Positions 42,001-51,766 of a DNA stretch of 64,000 bases are shown here, piece after piece. Each line of letters opens with the position of its first letter. Position 1 is the first letter of the stretch. Source of the stretch: Histomonas meleagridis. Lineage: Eukaryota > Parabasalia > Tritrichomonadida > Dientamoebidae. The translations under genes were made by a program, and so were the position numbers. Below the pieces are notes generated by a model, which saw only the letters and a program-made list of their open reading frames with translations, did not search any database and had not been told where the DNA came from. The stretch lies in NCBI GenBank assembly GCA_020186115.1, contig WSYJ01000001.1, forward strand, positions 434,001 to 498,000. Reading direction: 5' to 3'.

Positions 42001-45000
42001 CCTTGAGGTACTGATGTATCTTTTGTAGGATTATCTAATGATTCTTCAATAGAAGTTTGGACATCCATTGAAGTAGTACAATTAGAAAAGTTTAATGTTT
42101 TAGTTAAATAATCATTCGGATCAAAAGAACTTAAAAAGTTTTGTATTGTAGAAGTTTTTGCTGTACCACTTTTACCTATGAATAAAATTGGTTGATTTGA
42201 TTTATTAACAATTTTTTCTAATATATATTGATTACGTATAGTATCAATTGTTGGGATAATAATTTGATTAAATTGTATATTTAATGGGATTTCATAATCA
42301 TTAATTTTAATATTCCAAGGTATCCATTGTTGTTTTTGTATATTAAATTCATATTCATATAATGTAGTATTATCAATACCTGGTAATTGTCCAGCTTTAG
42401 CAAATTTTCCAGGTGTATCTATAATTACCCAATTTGATAATTTTTTAATAAATTGATCAAATTTTATCATAGATTCAGTAGTTAAAGTACCACCAAAAGA
42501 CCAAATAATACTAAATATAAATAATGATTCTAATATTTCTGTATCTTTAATTTCTTCTTCAGGCAATAAAGCATCTAAGAATGAACATAATTGTTTAACC
42601 ATTGATATAGAAGTTATAGGTATAATCGTTTCTAAAGGAGTTGAAGTTAAATTATCATTAACTTTACCATTAATAAAATTAACACAAGAATTAACATATC
42701 GTTCGAATAAACCTTTCAATATTGTGTTTTCAGGTCGATTCTTTTGTATTAACCATCTTTCATAATAAGGAACACAACCTAAATTTCGAGGATCCATATA
42801 AACCATACCACAACGTGATATAGTTGCAGGAGACGCATATTGTAAATCTCCGACTTCAAATAATAAAGCACAATGAGGTAATAATCTAATTCTTTCTGAA
42901 TTAGCTAATGTTAATAACTTATTATCATCCATAACAGAGTTCATATTTTCGACCCAAACAGCATCTACATCACCATCAAATACTATATAACGAGCTTCTT
43001 TCTTTTCAGTTTGTTGATTAATATCTTTAAATATTTTAGAGAATAAGCCCCATTTCCAATCTCTTGTAGTCGGATCTAATACACCATATAATTCGGATAC
43101 TGTATAAGCTTTAGGATTTAATGTGAATAATCGTGTTAAGATACCAATTCTTGTTTGTGCTTTAGCTAATACATCGATAATTACTGATTTACCACCACCT
43201 GTACCACCTACAACCATAGTTGTATGACGTGCATTCATAGTTTCATGTAATTGAAGTATTTTTTCCATTTGCGTAGGTACTTTTGAATAACCCATTTCAT
43301 TATAAATTTCTTCTATTTTTTCTGACAAAACATTTTTATGGATATTTTCTAATTCAATATCAGGGAATAAATCATTTAATAAGCCTAAAAATAATGGAGT
43401 ATCTTCATAAGTAAATTTGGGCATATTCATATCTCGAATAGCTGTCATCAAAACAACTTCTTCGGATAAATTAGGATTTAATCGTTTAAGTTCTCCTGCT
43501 CTAGCTAGAACAGATTTAATTGCACGTAAACCCCAATCATAATGATGTTGTTTCGATAATTGACCAGAAGCCATAGAATAAATAGTGATCATTTTCTTAG
43601 ATAATATATGTGTATTAGTTTCAAAACCTTCCGAAAATAACATAACTTCACATATCAAATCGGTATTAGGTACAACCATAACGACAGGTCGAAACATAGC
43701 CTTTAAGTTATCCGGCAATTCAGAACGTCCTGCATAACCAGGATTCATAGTAACAAAGATACCGAATCCAGGATTTAATGGGATTTTTCGACCATCAAAT
43801 ACAAATTGTCGTGCACCAGCTTTAAAAGCTGATTGAATAATACGTATATGACCAGAAATTACAGATAAAACTTCGGGTTCAATACGATTAAATTCATCAA
43901 AACATCCCCAACCACCAGTTTGAACTAAACCGGAAAAGATTCTAGCCATAGCTTTATGATCTAAACCTTCGCCACAATTAAAGACATTACATAATCGACA
44001 CATAGCTTTAGCTAAATCTTTTACAGTTTCAGTTTTACCTGTTCCTGCAGGTCCAGCAGGTGAACCACCAAAACCCATTGATAAAGCTTGAGTCAAAGTC
44101 ATAATACATCTATCAGTTAATGGAGTAATGACAAGTCTACCATTTAACCCCATATATTCATAACCACATTGAAATGAACCAGTACATTGACGTATTAATA
44201 CGTCATCTTGTGAATGATCCCAATAATATCTTAATTGACTTTCCCATTGGAATTCATGTGAATCTAAAATAGAATCACGAACAAAACCATCAACTAAATC
44301 ACGTTCATGTACATCGATAATGATTAAAGTATTAATTTTCTTCCGTGTTAATTTATCAAGATTTGATCTAATTAATTTTACAATATCATTAATTTGATTT
44401 ATCATTTTTGTTCTCATTTCTTTCATCGCTAATTTATTACCTGATCGAACTTGTCTAAATGATTCTTCTACTTCATAAGTCCACCAAATTTGTGATACCA
44501 TTAATACTACCATACCTATATATTGTTGAATCCATTCTGTTCGAGGCATTTTTACATATGATATTACTGCTTCTTTCATAATTTGATATAAAGTTTTTTG
44601 CATTTCATGTTCAACATTTAACATCCATTCTTCAACTGCACCTTCAGCTAATATATTATTCTTAAAATTAAATGATTCTTTTTCACATGATGTCATTCCA
44701 ATTACATTATAAGTATTACGTTGATTCTTAAAGATTAATGATTCACAATTTTCAAATAATTTTATCATATGTTGTTGAACTGATGAAGGATCTCCTGATC
44801 CTAAAATAGATAATAATTCATCATCTGATATAAAGAAGAATCTTGGGAATGCAATTCTTTTTGTTTCTAAATATTCGGATAAAGATCTTTGACATTTATC
44901 TAATCTAATTGCAAAATTTTGTAATGTATTTAACTTATCTGGCGTTTTAACAGCAGAAATAATTAAAGTGTTTTTACGTGTATCTTGCATTAATCTATTC

Positions 45001-48000
45001 CATATTAAATCAATATTAGCAAATTCATTAGCTTCTTCAGGTAATTGTTGTTTAATATCTTCTGATCCTATGAAAATGGATTCTAAATACATCCATTTTA
45101 ATTGTACTTGTAACCAAATATTTATTAAGTCACCAATTTTCGATAAAATAATTTCCCATTCATGTACAGATTTTTGGAAATATGTAACAAATCGTGATGA
45201 ACTTAATGATTGTAATTTCATTTTATTATCATCTAATGTCGTCAAAATATCTTCAATACCTGATAATATATAACCTCTTTCTTCATTAGAATAAGGATTT
45301 CGTTTATAAGGTATTACTGTAAATCTCATTTTATTCCATACATCTGATATTTCTTGAATACCTTTTTCAATAATTAATTCTTTTGTAGCAGTATTAGTAA
45401 CTTCATTAATGACATCAGCATATTGTAATAAATTCATCTTAAAGATATTAGCTAATGTAACTGCATTAGGTTGGAAATCAATTCCTGCGCCTGCTTTTAC
45501 CATCATTTCATTCCAATGTCGTTCACGTAATGCTTCATTCTTAAGATCTTGAAACAAAGGTAAACTTTCTTTAAAAGTCGAAATCTTTTTCTTAAGATAT
45601 TCATATGGAGGCAAACCTCTTAATTCATGTGGAAGTTTTCGTAAAGACATTTCAAATCCATCGATTCCATTAATTAACATATTAACATCTACTTCAGACC
45701 ATAACATTGAAGCCCATTCATTCATAGTCTTTTCTTGATTATCATATAATTGATAAATTTGTTGATAAGAATTTAATGATGTCTCAATAATTTGTAATTG
45801 AGGAAATGAAGTTAAAGGAATTCCAAATAATTTTTCTGCTATATGAAAATCATCTCTACGTTGACAATATTCTTTTAATTCTTTCCGATATTTTAATACT
45901 AAATCCAAACCTTTCTCCATTGGTGTATTAGGATTTCCTGGTCCTTCTTTTTCGAATTTCTCCAAAAATTGTTGAACTTCTTTTTTAAATTCTTGAACTT
46001 CATTAATTGTATATTCTTTAAATTGTTCTTTAGTATGTTGTAATGAGATATCAAGTTTAGAACTTTCATCCATAATATTATTCCATCTTTCTTTAAATGT
46101 AGGAATTAATTTTGCAGTTCCTTCAGGTTGTGTTAAACCAAAAATTTTTAATGTACGTGAACTTTCATTAATTTCATACATATCTCTTTCCATTTGTACT
46201 GATGAATCTTTAGCAGTATTAATAACTTGTAATACAAATTCAATATCTTCTCTTTCTTTAATTTCATGTTTCATATTTGTTTGATATTTATTTAATTCAT
46301 TGTCCATATTTTTAACATTTTCAAGTAATTGTTCTGATAATGCATTACCATAAGTTACTAAATATTGATTACATTCTGATTTTAATGAATCAATTATAGG
46401 TTTATAATCAATTTTAGTAAACATTATATTAATATTTGTTGGTAATTCTGATATTTCTTCATATAAATTCTTATAATATGAAAATTTAGAATCATATTCA
46501 GCAATTGAAGGATTTTGTTGCTTAAAGTTTTCAACTATAGCTTTCTTATCATCTAACCAAATATTTTTATAAAAGTCGAAAATTTTTGATTTCTCTTCAA
46601 TTTCTTTGATTAAATTTTCGATTTTATTTTGTAAATCATTTGATAAAGATTTAACTTTTTCACATTCAATTACATCATTACCAAAGTTTAATAATTCTTC
46701 TTCATTTTCTTCATTATTGTTATTATTTTGTTGTAAAGGTATAATACATGTACCTTTTTTCCATTTAATACAATTATTCGAAGTTGTTAAAATTAATTTT
46801 ATTAATTTATTAAATATTTTATATATTATTTCAAATGTTGGATTATAAGATATATTCGGTGGAGTTAATCTTGCAACGATTTGAAATTGAGGAATTTCCA
46901 TAAGTAATTGTAATTGTATTAATGATAATAAAGTAGAACGAGTCATAGCATTTAATAATCTTTTTTCCCATAATAAATAATATTCGGATAAATTCTTTTG
47001 TATTAAATTTTGTTGCTTTGTTGGTATACTTAAACAATTCCCTTCAATAATACGTAATTGTGGTGGTATATCTAAATATTGTGAAAGGATTTCTTTTTGT
47101 TTTTGTTTATGATAATTTATTATATAATCCGAAAAATCAAATATCGAATCGATGTTTGAAGGTATTTTTGATGGTATTGTAATACAATCACCTATAAACT
47201 TTATCGATTTATTAATTTTTTGGACATTTGATAAAACAGAATTAGCAGCACTCTTAAATTGATGAATTGCATGTTGACATCTTGTTAAGAAATCATTTAC
47301 ACCTAATGAATTCCAATTTAAATATGTAGTACCATCCGAAAATACTTCTTCGACACTTCTCATACAACCAATTAAAATTGGAATTTCATCGGAATTTAAT
47401 GAGTTTAATGTATTATTCCAATCATTTAATAAAGATTCAAGTGATCTTTGAAGTTTCATATAATGCGGATATTGTAATAATACATTAATAACATCTGATG
47501 ATAATGTATAACCCATTCGTTCAAGATGTTTACCTTCATTAATTAATTGTTGTAAATCAGGATCAAAATTTACGGAATGTTGATTAATCGTTACGCCATA
47601 TAATGTAATTTTAATTGATTTTAAAATAGGTTTCTCTAATGCATTATTCGATATTGATTCTGTTTTAGAACTCCATTCTTGAAATAATTGCATATTTTGT
47701 TTATCAATTAATTTCGCAACTTCTGCATAATGTTGTTTAACACTTTCGAAATTTGGGTTTTCTGTAATTTGTGGATGTGTTCTTAATCGAAGCATTGGCT
47801 TTTTCATCCTAATAAATAATGATCGAGCCCAAGAGATACGTCCAGTAACTGGTGGATGATGTGATAATATTGGTGGGTTTAATCTTTGTTCTTTATAAAT
47901 TTTTTCTATCTCAGTAACTTCTTCGGAATATTTAGCTAATACATCGGAATATTTCCCATCCATTTGATCTTTCATTTCACCGGCAAGTTGAATCTTCTTA

Positions 48001-49838
48001 AATCTATCTAATAAATCTAATCCTGCTTCACTACTTCTTAAATCTTTAAATGAAGTATTAATTAATCCACTTAATTGTTCTTGTATCTTTAATGCAGCAC
48101 CTAAAAATCGATTAAACACTGTTTCCCAAGGAGCTCTAAATCGTTTATCAAAGATATCAAATGGTAATGGTGATAATGGTGTAATTAAATCATCAACTTG
48201 TGCTCTAATTTCATCAATTACATGCGGATTATTTGTAACTGATTTAAGTTCAGGTCCTAATATTAAATAAAGTTCATTCAGTTTCTCTGCAATTTGTTTA
48301 AGTTCTCGACATCGATCTGCTATATATAATGGCCGCTCAAATAAACGCGACTGCTCAAAATCCCATCGTGGAATATGTGTACTTTTCTCAATTAATAATC
48401 GAACTTCATTAAATCGATCGTGCCAACGAGTTAATACATTATAAGCTGTTTCAGTTTGTTGAATAGCTTCTTCTAAATTACCACGTAATATTTCAGTGGA
48501 TATTTCTTGTTGAACTCGATCACTTAATTGATGTGATATCCTTTCAATTAATGGCGCCATTAAACTTTCGGTGTTATAATAATTTGATGTTATCCATATT
48601 AATCGTAAATTATCCATAATAGATGATAAAGAATTATAAATTGTTTGTAATGGACATGTTTGAAGATTTCGAAAATGTCGTTCAAGTAATGACAAAAAGT
48701 CAACATTACTTTTAGCTTCTTTAACATATCGATCTAAATCTTCAAATTGAGCATTAAAATTAGTTAAACTTTGTGAATTAATTAGATCAAGAACTTTCAC
48801 ATATTCGGGTAATTTCGGTGATTTAAGTTGTTCTAATAAAGATGATGAAACAATATATCGTGAACGCCATAATTCAACTTCAGCTAATGGACCAGATGAT
48901 TCATGTCCTTGTTTAGTTAACTTATCAATGGTCCTTGAAATTAATGATGTGAATTGATCTAAGCCTTGTTCAAGTTTTGATACATATTCTTCATTCTTGG
49001 CAAGTTCTTCTGGATCCCCTGGAATTGTTTCCGGAAATGTAATGTCATGAACAGTGCGAATTTTTCGGACTGAATGATTAATTTCATCGACAAATTTTTG
49101 AAATACTGATAAAAAATCATCATCAATTCCAGACGATAATGGATCTGAATCAGGGCGCTCTGGAGGTGAATCACAATGCTCTGAAAAAATCGGTGTATAA
49201 ACATTGTTCAAACAATCTGATAATCCTTCAAGACAATTACCTGGTATAACTTGAAATGAAAAACAACCACCGATTTTGTTGCGATCACGCGGAATAGGTT
49301 TGCGTGGTCCAAGTAAAGAATAAAAAGCCATTACACGTGAATTTTGTGGAATAGATGGAATATTGTCAAAATAAAAAGCTAGATCAATAACATGTGTAAT
49401 AACTTCTTTCTTCTCTTCCTCTTCAGTTTTTTCCTCATTTTTTTGTTCTTCTTCCTCATTTATTTGTGAAGCTTGATCATTGTTTTCATTTTTTTCTGGA
49501 GTTTCTTCTGTGGTTTCTTCAGTTGTTTCTTCTTTTGCATTGTTTTGTTCTGTTGAATATTCTTGAGGATCTTCTTGTATAATTGATTGCACATCTTCTT
49601 CCTCCTCTTCTTCTTCTTGTTGATCTTCTTCAACTTCCATTTCTTTGATTTTATCTATTGCAACAAAAACAACTGCAGTGTTATTTGTCTTACCATTGAG
49701 GAAATCAGCAAGTTCATATTTTGTTAGCACTTCAACAAGTTGTTCATTAGGAACGCCATTAAGGTCAAGACCAAGAACCAGTTGATTCTTTATCCATTCT
49801 AATCTTTCATCATTGAAAAGTGCTTCCTGTTTCATCAT
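36039..49838 (-). CDS. Axonemal dynein heavy chain
   Basis: The protein is 4599 residues in one uninterrupted 13.8-kb frame. After an N-terminal ALFNDERLEWI segment and an acidic insertion (about 72-145) come the tail domains, the linker, and six AAA modules. P-loops: AAA1 GPAGTGKTE near 1930 (followed by FNCGEGLDHKAM), AAA2 GGTGGGKS near 2215, AAA3 GKSGTAKT near 2555 and AAA4 GIGGSGKK near 2905. The stalk coiled coil and microtubule-binding domain are around 3150-3450. The C-terminal domain ends WILQGVAITMNIR. The protein powers flagellar beating. The length and the phrase IRDMNMPKFTYEDTPLFLGLLNDLFP recall the axonemal class near DNAH10, but outer- or inner-arm assignment needs a tree. It is divergent from CFAP45, with AACGTT 18 nt upstream of the ATG. 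Confidence 0.97.
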   Translation of the reverse strand: MMKQEALFNDERLEWIKNQLVLGLDLNGVPNEQLVEVLTKYELADFLNGKTNNTAVVFVAIDKIKEMEVEEDQQEEEEEEEDVQSIIQEDPQEYSTEQNNAKEETTEETTEETPEKNENNDQASQINEEEEQKNEEKTEEEEKKEVITHVIDLAFYFDNIPSIPQNSRVMAFYSLLGPRKPIPRDRNKIGGCFSFQVIPGNCLEGLSDCLNNVYTPIFSEHCDSPPERPDSDPLSSGIDDDFLSVFQKFVDEINHSVRKIRTVHDITFPETIPGDPEELAKNEEYVSKLEQGLDQFTSLISRTIDKLTKQGHESSGPLAEVELWRSRYIVSSSLLEQLKSPKLPEYVKVLDLINSQSLTNFNAQFEDLDRYVKEAKSNVDFLSLLERHFRNLQTCPLQTIYNSLSSIMDNLRLIWITSNYYNTESLMAPLIERISHQLSDRVQQEISTEILRGNLEEAIQQTETAYNVLTRWHDRFNEVRLLIEKSTHIPRWDFEQSRLFERPLYIADRCRELKQIAEKLNELYLILGPELKSVTNNPHVIDEIRAQVDDLITPLSPLPFDIFDKRFRAPWETVFNRFLGAALKIQEQLSGLINTSFKDLRSSEAGLDLLDRFKKIQLAGEMKDQMDGKYSDVLAKYSEEVTEIEKIYKEQRLNPPILSHHPPVTGRISWARSLFIRMKKPMLRLRTHPQITENPNFESVKQHYAEVAKLIDKQNMQLFQEWSSKTESISNNALEKPILKSIKITLYGVTINQHSVNFDPDLQQLINEGKHLERMGYTLSSDVINVLLQYPHYMKLQRSLESLLNDWNNTLNSLNSDEIPILIGCMRSVEEVFSDGTTYLNWNSLGVNDFLTRCQHAIHQFKSAANSVLSNVQKINKSIKFIGDCITIPSKIPSNIDSIFDFSDYIINYHKQKQKEILSQYLDIPPQLRIIEGNCLSIPTKQQNLIQKNLSEYYLLWEKRLLNAMTRSTLLSLIQLQLLMEIPQFQIVARLTPPNISYNPTFEIIYKIFNKLIKLILTTSNNCIKWKKGTCIIPLQQNNNNNEENEEELLNFGNDVIECEKVKSLSNDLQNKIENLIKEIEEKSKIFDFYKNIWLDDKKAIVENFKQQNPSIAEYDSKFSYYKNLYEEISELPTNINIMFTKIDYKPIIDSLKSECNQYLVTYGNALSEQLLENVKNMDNELNKYQTNMKHEIKEREDIEFVLQVINTAKDSSVQMERDMYEINESSRTLKIFGLTQPEGTAKLIPTFKERWNNIMDESSKLDISLQHTKEQFKEYTINEVQEFKKEVQQFLEKFEKEGPGNPNTPMEKGLDLVLKYRKELKEYCQRRDDFHIAEKLFGIPLTSFPQLQIIETSLNSYQQIYQLYDNQEKTMNEWASMLWSEVDVNMLINGIDGFEMSLRKLPHELRGLPPYEYLKKKISTFKESLPLFQDLKNEALRERHWNEMMVKAGAGIDFQPNAVTLANIFKMNLLQYADVINEVTNTATKELIIEKGIQEISDVWNKMRFTVIPYKRNPYSNEERGYILSGIEDILTTLDDNKMKLQSLSSSRFVTYFQKSVHEWEIILSKIGDLINIWLQVQLKWMYLESIFIGSEDIKQQLPEEANEFANIDLIWNRLMQDTRKNTLIISAVKTPDKLNTLQNFAIRLDKCQRSLSEYLETKRIAFPRFFFISDDELLSILGSGDPSSVQQHMIKLFENCESLIFKNQRNTYNVIGMTSCEKESFNFKNNILAEGAVEEWMLNVEHEMQKTLYQIMKEAVISYVKMPRTEWIQQYIGMVVLMVSQIWWTYEVEESFRQVRSGNKLAMKEMRTKMINQINDIVKLIRSNLDKLTRKKINTLIIIDVHERDLVDGFVRDSILDSHEFQWESQLRYYWDHSQDDVLIRQCTGSFQCGYEYMGLNGRLVITPLTDRCIMTLTQALSMGFGGSPAGPAGTGKTETVKDLAKAMCRLCNVFNCGEGLDHKAMARIFSGLVQTGGWGCFDEFNRIEPEVLSVISGHIRIIQSAFKAGARQFVFDGRKIPLNPGFGIFVTMNPGYAGRSELPDNLKAMFRPVVMVVPNTDLICEVMLFSEGFETNTHILSKKMITIYSMASGQLSKQHHYDWGLRAIKSVLARAGELKRLNPNLSEEVVLMTAIRDMNMPKFTYEDTPLFLGLLNDLFPDIELENIHKNVLSEKIEEIYNEMGYSKVPTQMEKILQLHETMNARHTTMVVGGTGGGKSVIIDVLAKAQTRIGILTRLFTLNPKAYTVSELYGVLDPTTRDWKWGLFSKIFKDINQQTEKKEARYIVFDGDVDAVWVENMNSVMDDNKLLTLANSERIRLLPHCALLFEVGDLQYASPATISRCGMVYMDPRNLGCVPYYERWLIQKNRPENTILKGLFERYVNSCVNFINGKVNDNLTSTPLETIIPITSISMVKQLCSFLDALLPEEEIKDTEILESLFIFSIIWSFGGTLTTESMIKFDQFIKKLSNWVIIDTPGKFAKAGQLPGIDNTTLYEYEFNIQKQQWIPWNIKINDYEIPLNIQFNQIIIPTIDTIRNQYILEKIVNKSNQPILFIGKSGTAKTSTIQNFLSSFDPNDYLTKTLNFSNCTTSMDVQTSIEESLDNPTKDTSVPQGGKNMILFIDDINMPTVDKYGTQQPIALLKLLIERNGMYDRKGDLTWKQVQKISYISAMAPPGGSRALLDPRFVSLFNVFHIVPPSDESLHHIFNTILKNHIKNFSDEIQQIYPKITDSTLIFFNDIVTKLPPTPSKFHYLFNLRDLSRVFEGICKSTPSKFNTLGKFIKLWRNECLRVFHDRLINENDRKFVIDKIETLINDNFNNVKDEAIQNPSLFGDFIVESGSDGPYLYQDLISYENLKQHFVEIIEDYSISKKVKSNIVLFDYVIEHLTRILRIIKTPRGNALLIGIGGSGKKSLTKLAAYTVGYEIFEITLTRTYNINDFKDDLKKLYHLVGIERKQVVFLFSDNHIISETFLELINNMLTNGIIPGLFTQEDKNDIMPHVSEDVIRKGLIETPENCWKVFIDRCRDNLHIVLCFSPSGDNLRRRCRDFPGLVNNTVIDWFDPWPNEALFEVSKYFLEQLENDTTNVNSNQIIPKDIFEQVINHMVFAHQQCVKYSIEFSTIYRRYVHITPTNFLDYISTFIKLLKDKKQYIEQQLQILSDGLKRLVSASKEVEELDARFKIQQKNLTYKEFENNKLMREQTERKVLTEQKMQEASIKEQEIKENLEHIKVAKIAAENALEEAKPIHEKAKQAVSKIDLGEYAKFKSMASPPEISTEIGKLICAFFNETEGEESWSNARKYMAKPSFLNDMKEFNVREKCTNDRKMKRIQQYIKSLESRSNEIQRAGNSARIIFEWCQNIYAYYEIDKNVKPKEQLVDKMENEQKKSQNDFIRIKKELQELQEEQNKVTLKLKQGQQEQEELKRQKDQLEQRLLAAQKLISGFSSEKIRWTEDKENLQKLLNYLIGDCLLSSIFLSYLGPLNHEYRNKILFDILKKDLIDRNIPINNNFNLGLFLSDEAEIFGWKGEGLPADELSIQNGLLITRSNKFPLCIDPQLQVVHWIKQHIGEKQLKITNFQDPEFSRILENAIQYGLIVLFEGIDEFIDPILTPLLEKNIISQGSRKFIKFNDKELDYDENFKIFLTTKLSSPNYSPEISSKVTLINCCVTEKGLQEQLLDITISNEHKELHEQKNSLVKETSDMKRRLQTLQKTLLKLLSESTGYITDNDQLLATLEETKNEATTITSKLDTAQKTTIELDNLCNEFLPVAKRGSILFFSMNNLNLINSMYEYSLSSFSEVFISSLKRAAPTPVISKRIQNIISVLTHDVFEYVLKGLFERHKLMYAFHMTLCIKREEGKINSTILDFILKGNISLEKSNEQNPFPKWLPEQSWENINKLITIDENFKNLKEDLIENEEIWHEYFNEATPETTKLPLNYETTLDDLSKMCILRCFRPDRLFLSARNYIIENMGESYSKFPIINYQALFDQSSPQTPILFILSPGSDPANEVYKLADKLGFLGDENGVQGIQGRTNRVKSIALGQDQEEPAKNLIQTGANRGHWVILQNCHLLTSWLKELEKLIEKCTVRPNPDFRLWLTSDPTNKFPVGLLQRSHKIVIEPPSGLQLNMKQLFSTITEEQFNECPHFAFQPLVYVLTFFHAVIQERRKYGKLGWNISYDFNMSDFTISFKLLSTYLTKAYDNKDNLIPWGSLRYLIGEAMYGGRVTDDFDRRILMTYLDEYMGDFLFDDFQVFNFFKDNEKSYDLPKVKGLNEYINYIDNLPIITSPDVFGLNLNAEINYYQDTSREMCNNILNINSNTINTLNRISKESQVSSIVSEIQLKLKPPFNLNEVRSSFGNDITPIQIVLIQELEHWNKLVNCITNSLFELQRALLGEVSMSNDLEELMNSIHLGRLPESWRKLAPITEKSLSDWLIHFQRRREQYEDWYLNGEPKVMWLSGLHVPEAYLTALLQTACRAKGWPLDKATLMITVSSYKNSSQVLTKPTLGCYLSGMYLEGASWDIEKRCLVQQKPKEIVTELPLLKVTPMEINKVRTQNMLKTPIYLTQMRRDAMGVGLVQTAYLETTEHKSFWILQGVAITMNIR

Positions 49839-50206
49839 TTTTTTTAGTTTGGAATAACGTTTTTTGGCACAATTGAATATAGTATTGAAAAAGTTTCAAA
49901 CAAAAAACTCTTTGATCTCTAAAACACATGATTACAAGAACAACAACATTATAAATCTCGCACACTTTGGTAGTCATATCAATTTATTGTTGGTTTATTG
50001 AGTGAATTAGCAAATTATTATAATATTAATTAAATGTAATTCCATCCATTTAAACCTCAGTTAAAAAATACCAAGCATTTTAACTAATATCAATGGGATC
50101 ATTGCTAACAATAGGCTCTTTTTTTGATCAATATAATATTTGGTTTTTCCAATCACCAATTTCGTTTTTAAACGGTCAACGATTGAAAAAAATACGTTAG
50201 GAGCAA
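49839..50206. promoter_or_regulatory. Shared divergent promoter region of dynein heavy chain and CFAP45
   Basis: These 368 bp separate the head-to-head start codons of two flagellar genes. Motifs: AACGTT at 49856-49861 (dynein side), AAACGGTC at 50170-50177 followed by CAACGATTG, and TACGTTAG at 50193-50200 (CFAP45 side). CGTT cores close to each start are the common element. Coordinate expression of the two axonemal genes is inferred. Confidence 0.55.
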
Positions 50207-51604
50207 ATGAGAACCACAACACATAACCCAAAATACAATACCAAAATATCAAATGTAAATACAAATGCTGCTGTCATAAACAAAAACCAATTCCGAAGAA
50301 TAAAAAAATATTCAAAACATCAAACTGCATTAGAACAAATTGCATCAGCTGAAAAGCAGGAAGAAACCAAACGCAACCAATTCCAGCAGACACAAAACAA
50401 AAGGGAATCTCTTATTCAAGCAGAAACTCTTCGTACTATGAAAGCTCAAACAATGAAAACAAATAAAAAAATGGAAGAACATGAAAATACTTTAGCCCTT
50501 GCAAATGCAAAAGCAAATGAGGAACTTGATGAAGTGAAAGCCATGAATGAAGATATGATGAATGCACGAATTCAAGCAATGCAAGAAAGGCAAATCGAAT
50601 ATAGAAAACAACAACTTCAAAAACAAAAAGAGGAACAAGAACAAGAAAACAAAGCACTTCAAGCCGCGCGTCTTCGAACACAAAAAATTTATGAAGAACG
50701 TGAGAGAATGCTTCAAGAACAACGTAAAAAAGGAAGTGAGATGATTCTTGCTCAAATTGAAGAAAAGAAACGAATTGCAAAAGAAGAAGAAAAGATTAAG
50801 CAACAAGAAAAAGAAGAAATGCAAAGAATGTCAGCACTTGCGATTGAAGAAGATCGTCGATTAGCAGAAGAACAACGAAAACGAAATCAAGAATTTCTTA
50901 ATGAATGTATTACAGCAAATCGTCTTGCAATCGAAAGAAAACATCGCGAGAAACAAGAAGAAGTTGAAGAGATGGAAATGATTGCAGAATATCAACGCCA
51001 AAAAGCACAACGCGAAGAAGAATATGAGAAGAAAGTTGCTGAACAAAAAGCGGCAAAAGAAAGAGAAATATATTTAATTCAAAAGAATCAACAAAGATTA
51101 ATAGATACAACAGCTCAAGAAGATGAATTAAGAGCTCGAAGAGTAATGGAAGAAAGAGAAAGAAAAAGAAGACAACAAGAACTTGAAGAAAGAAAAAAGA
51201 AAGCAGAACAAATGCAACAAATACAAAAAGATCGAGAAAATGCAATTTCACAAAAACAGAAAAGACTTGTAGAAATGGCAAAGATAGAAAAAGCTGAAGC
51301 AGAAAGAATTAAGAAAGAACAAGAAGAAGAAAGAAAGAAGTTACAAAAGCAAGAAGAAGAAAGAAGAGCTCGAAATGCTCAATATAGAAAAGAATTACTT
51401 GACCAAATGAACAAAAAGAAATTAGAAAAAGAAATACAACCAATTATGTATTTAGATGAACAAAAGCATTTACAAGAACAAAATGAAGACTATATGCAAC
51501 GATTAGAAGAGATTAGACAACAAAAAATAGAACAGTTAAGAGAAGAAGGTATACCTGAGAAATTTATTGCTCCTTTGAAAAACAGAAGATTTATTCTAAA
51601 GTAG
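50207..51604 (+). CDS. CFAP45: CFAP45-like axonemal coiled-coil protein (TPH domain)
   Basis: The protein is 465 residues, nearly all charged coiled coil, with the trichohyalin-plectin-homology composition. Specific features: VINKNQFRRIKKYSK near residue 25, corresponding to the family's M-S-x-x-E-F-x-R-I-K start; the MNARIQAMQERQIEYRKQQLQKQK segment; and the C-terminal LEEIRQQKIEQLREEGIPEKFI, which matches the CFAP45 ending K-K-L-E-E-L-R-x-x-G-L-P-E-K-Y. CFAP45 is a microtubule inner protein of axonemal doublets. The neighbouring divergent dynein heavy chain supports a flagellar role. Other TPH proteins such as MNS1 or CFAP53 are less likely because of the C-terminus. Confidence 0.78.
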   Translation: MRTTTHNPKYNTKISNVNTNAAVINKNQFRRIKKYSKHQTALEQIASAEKQEETKRNQFQQTQNKRESLIQAETLRTMKAQTMKTNKKMEEHENTLALANAKANEELDEVKAMNEDMMNARIQAMQERQIEYRKQQLQKQKEEQEQENKALQAARLRTQKIYEERERMLQEQRKKGSEMILAQIEEKKRIAKEEEKIKQQEKEEMQRMSALAIEEDRRLAEEQRKRNQEFLNECITANRLAIERKHREKQEEVEEMEMIAEYQRQKAQREEEYEKKVAEQKAAKEREIYLIQKNQQRLIDTTAQEDELRARRVMEERERKRRQQELEERKKKAEQMQQIQKDRENAISQKQKRLVEMAKIEKAEAERIKKEQEEERKKLQKQEEERRARNAQYRKELLDQMNKKKLEKEIQPIMYLDEQKHLQEQNEDYMQRLEEIRQQKIEQLREEGIPEKFIAPLKNRRFILK

Positions 51605-51745
51605 TCGACAGTGATTCGTTATTAAATTTATAATTTTTTTTTTTTTTTGATTTTTTATAAAATTCAAACTTTTGACTTCACATAACATCGACTTTTTATA
51701 AAGTTTATTATAAATTTGACTGCAAACAATCGTCATAATTTTGGG

Positions 51746-51751
51746 ACGTTA
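51746..51751 (+). promoter_or_regulatory. ACGTTA element upstream of the USP7-like gene
   Basis: GGGACGTTAAGCGTTTTTTAG ends just before the ATG at 51767. The element is 15 nt upstream of it and is followed by a second CGTT. Recurrent motif of the window. Confidence 0.4.
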
Positions 51752-51766
51752 AGCGTTTTTTAGTAT

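Noticed and set aside
50436-51281. Minus-strand frames opposite CFAP45
   Set aside because: Phe/Leu-rich translations are the expected complement of Glu/Lys/Gln codons in a coiled-coil gene.
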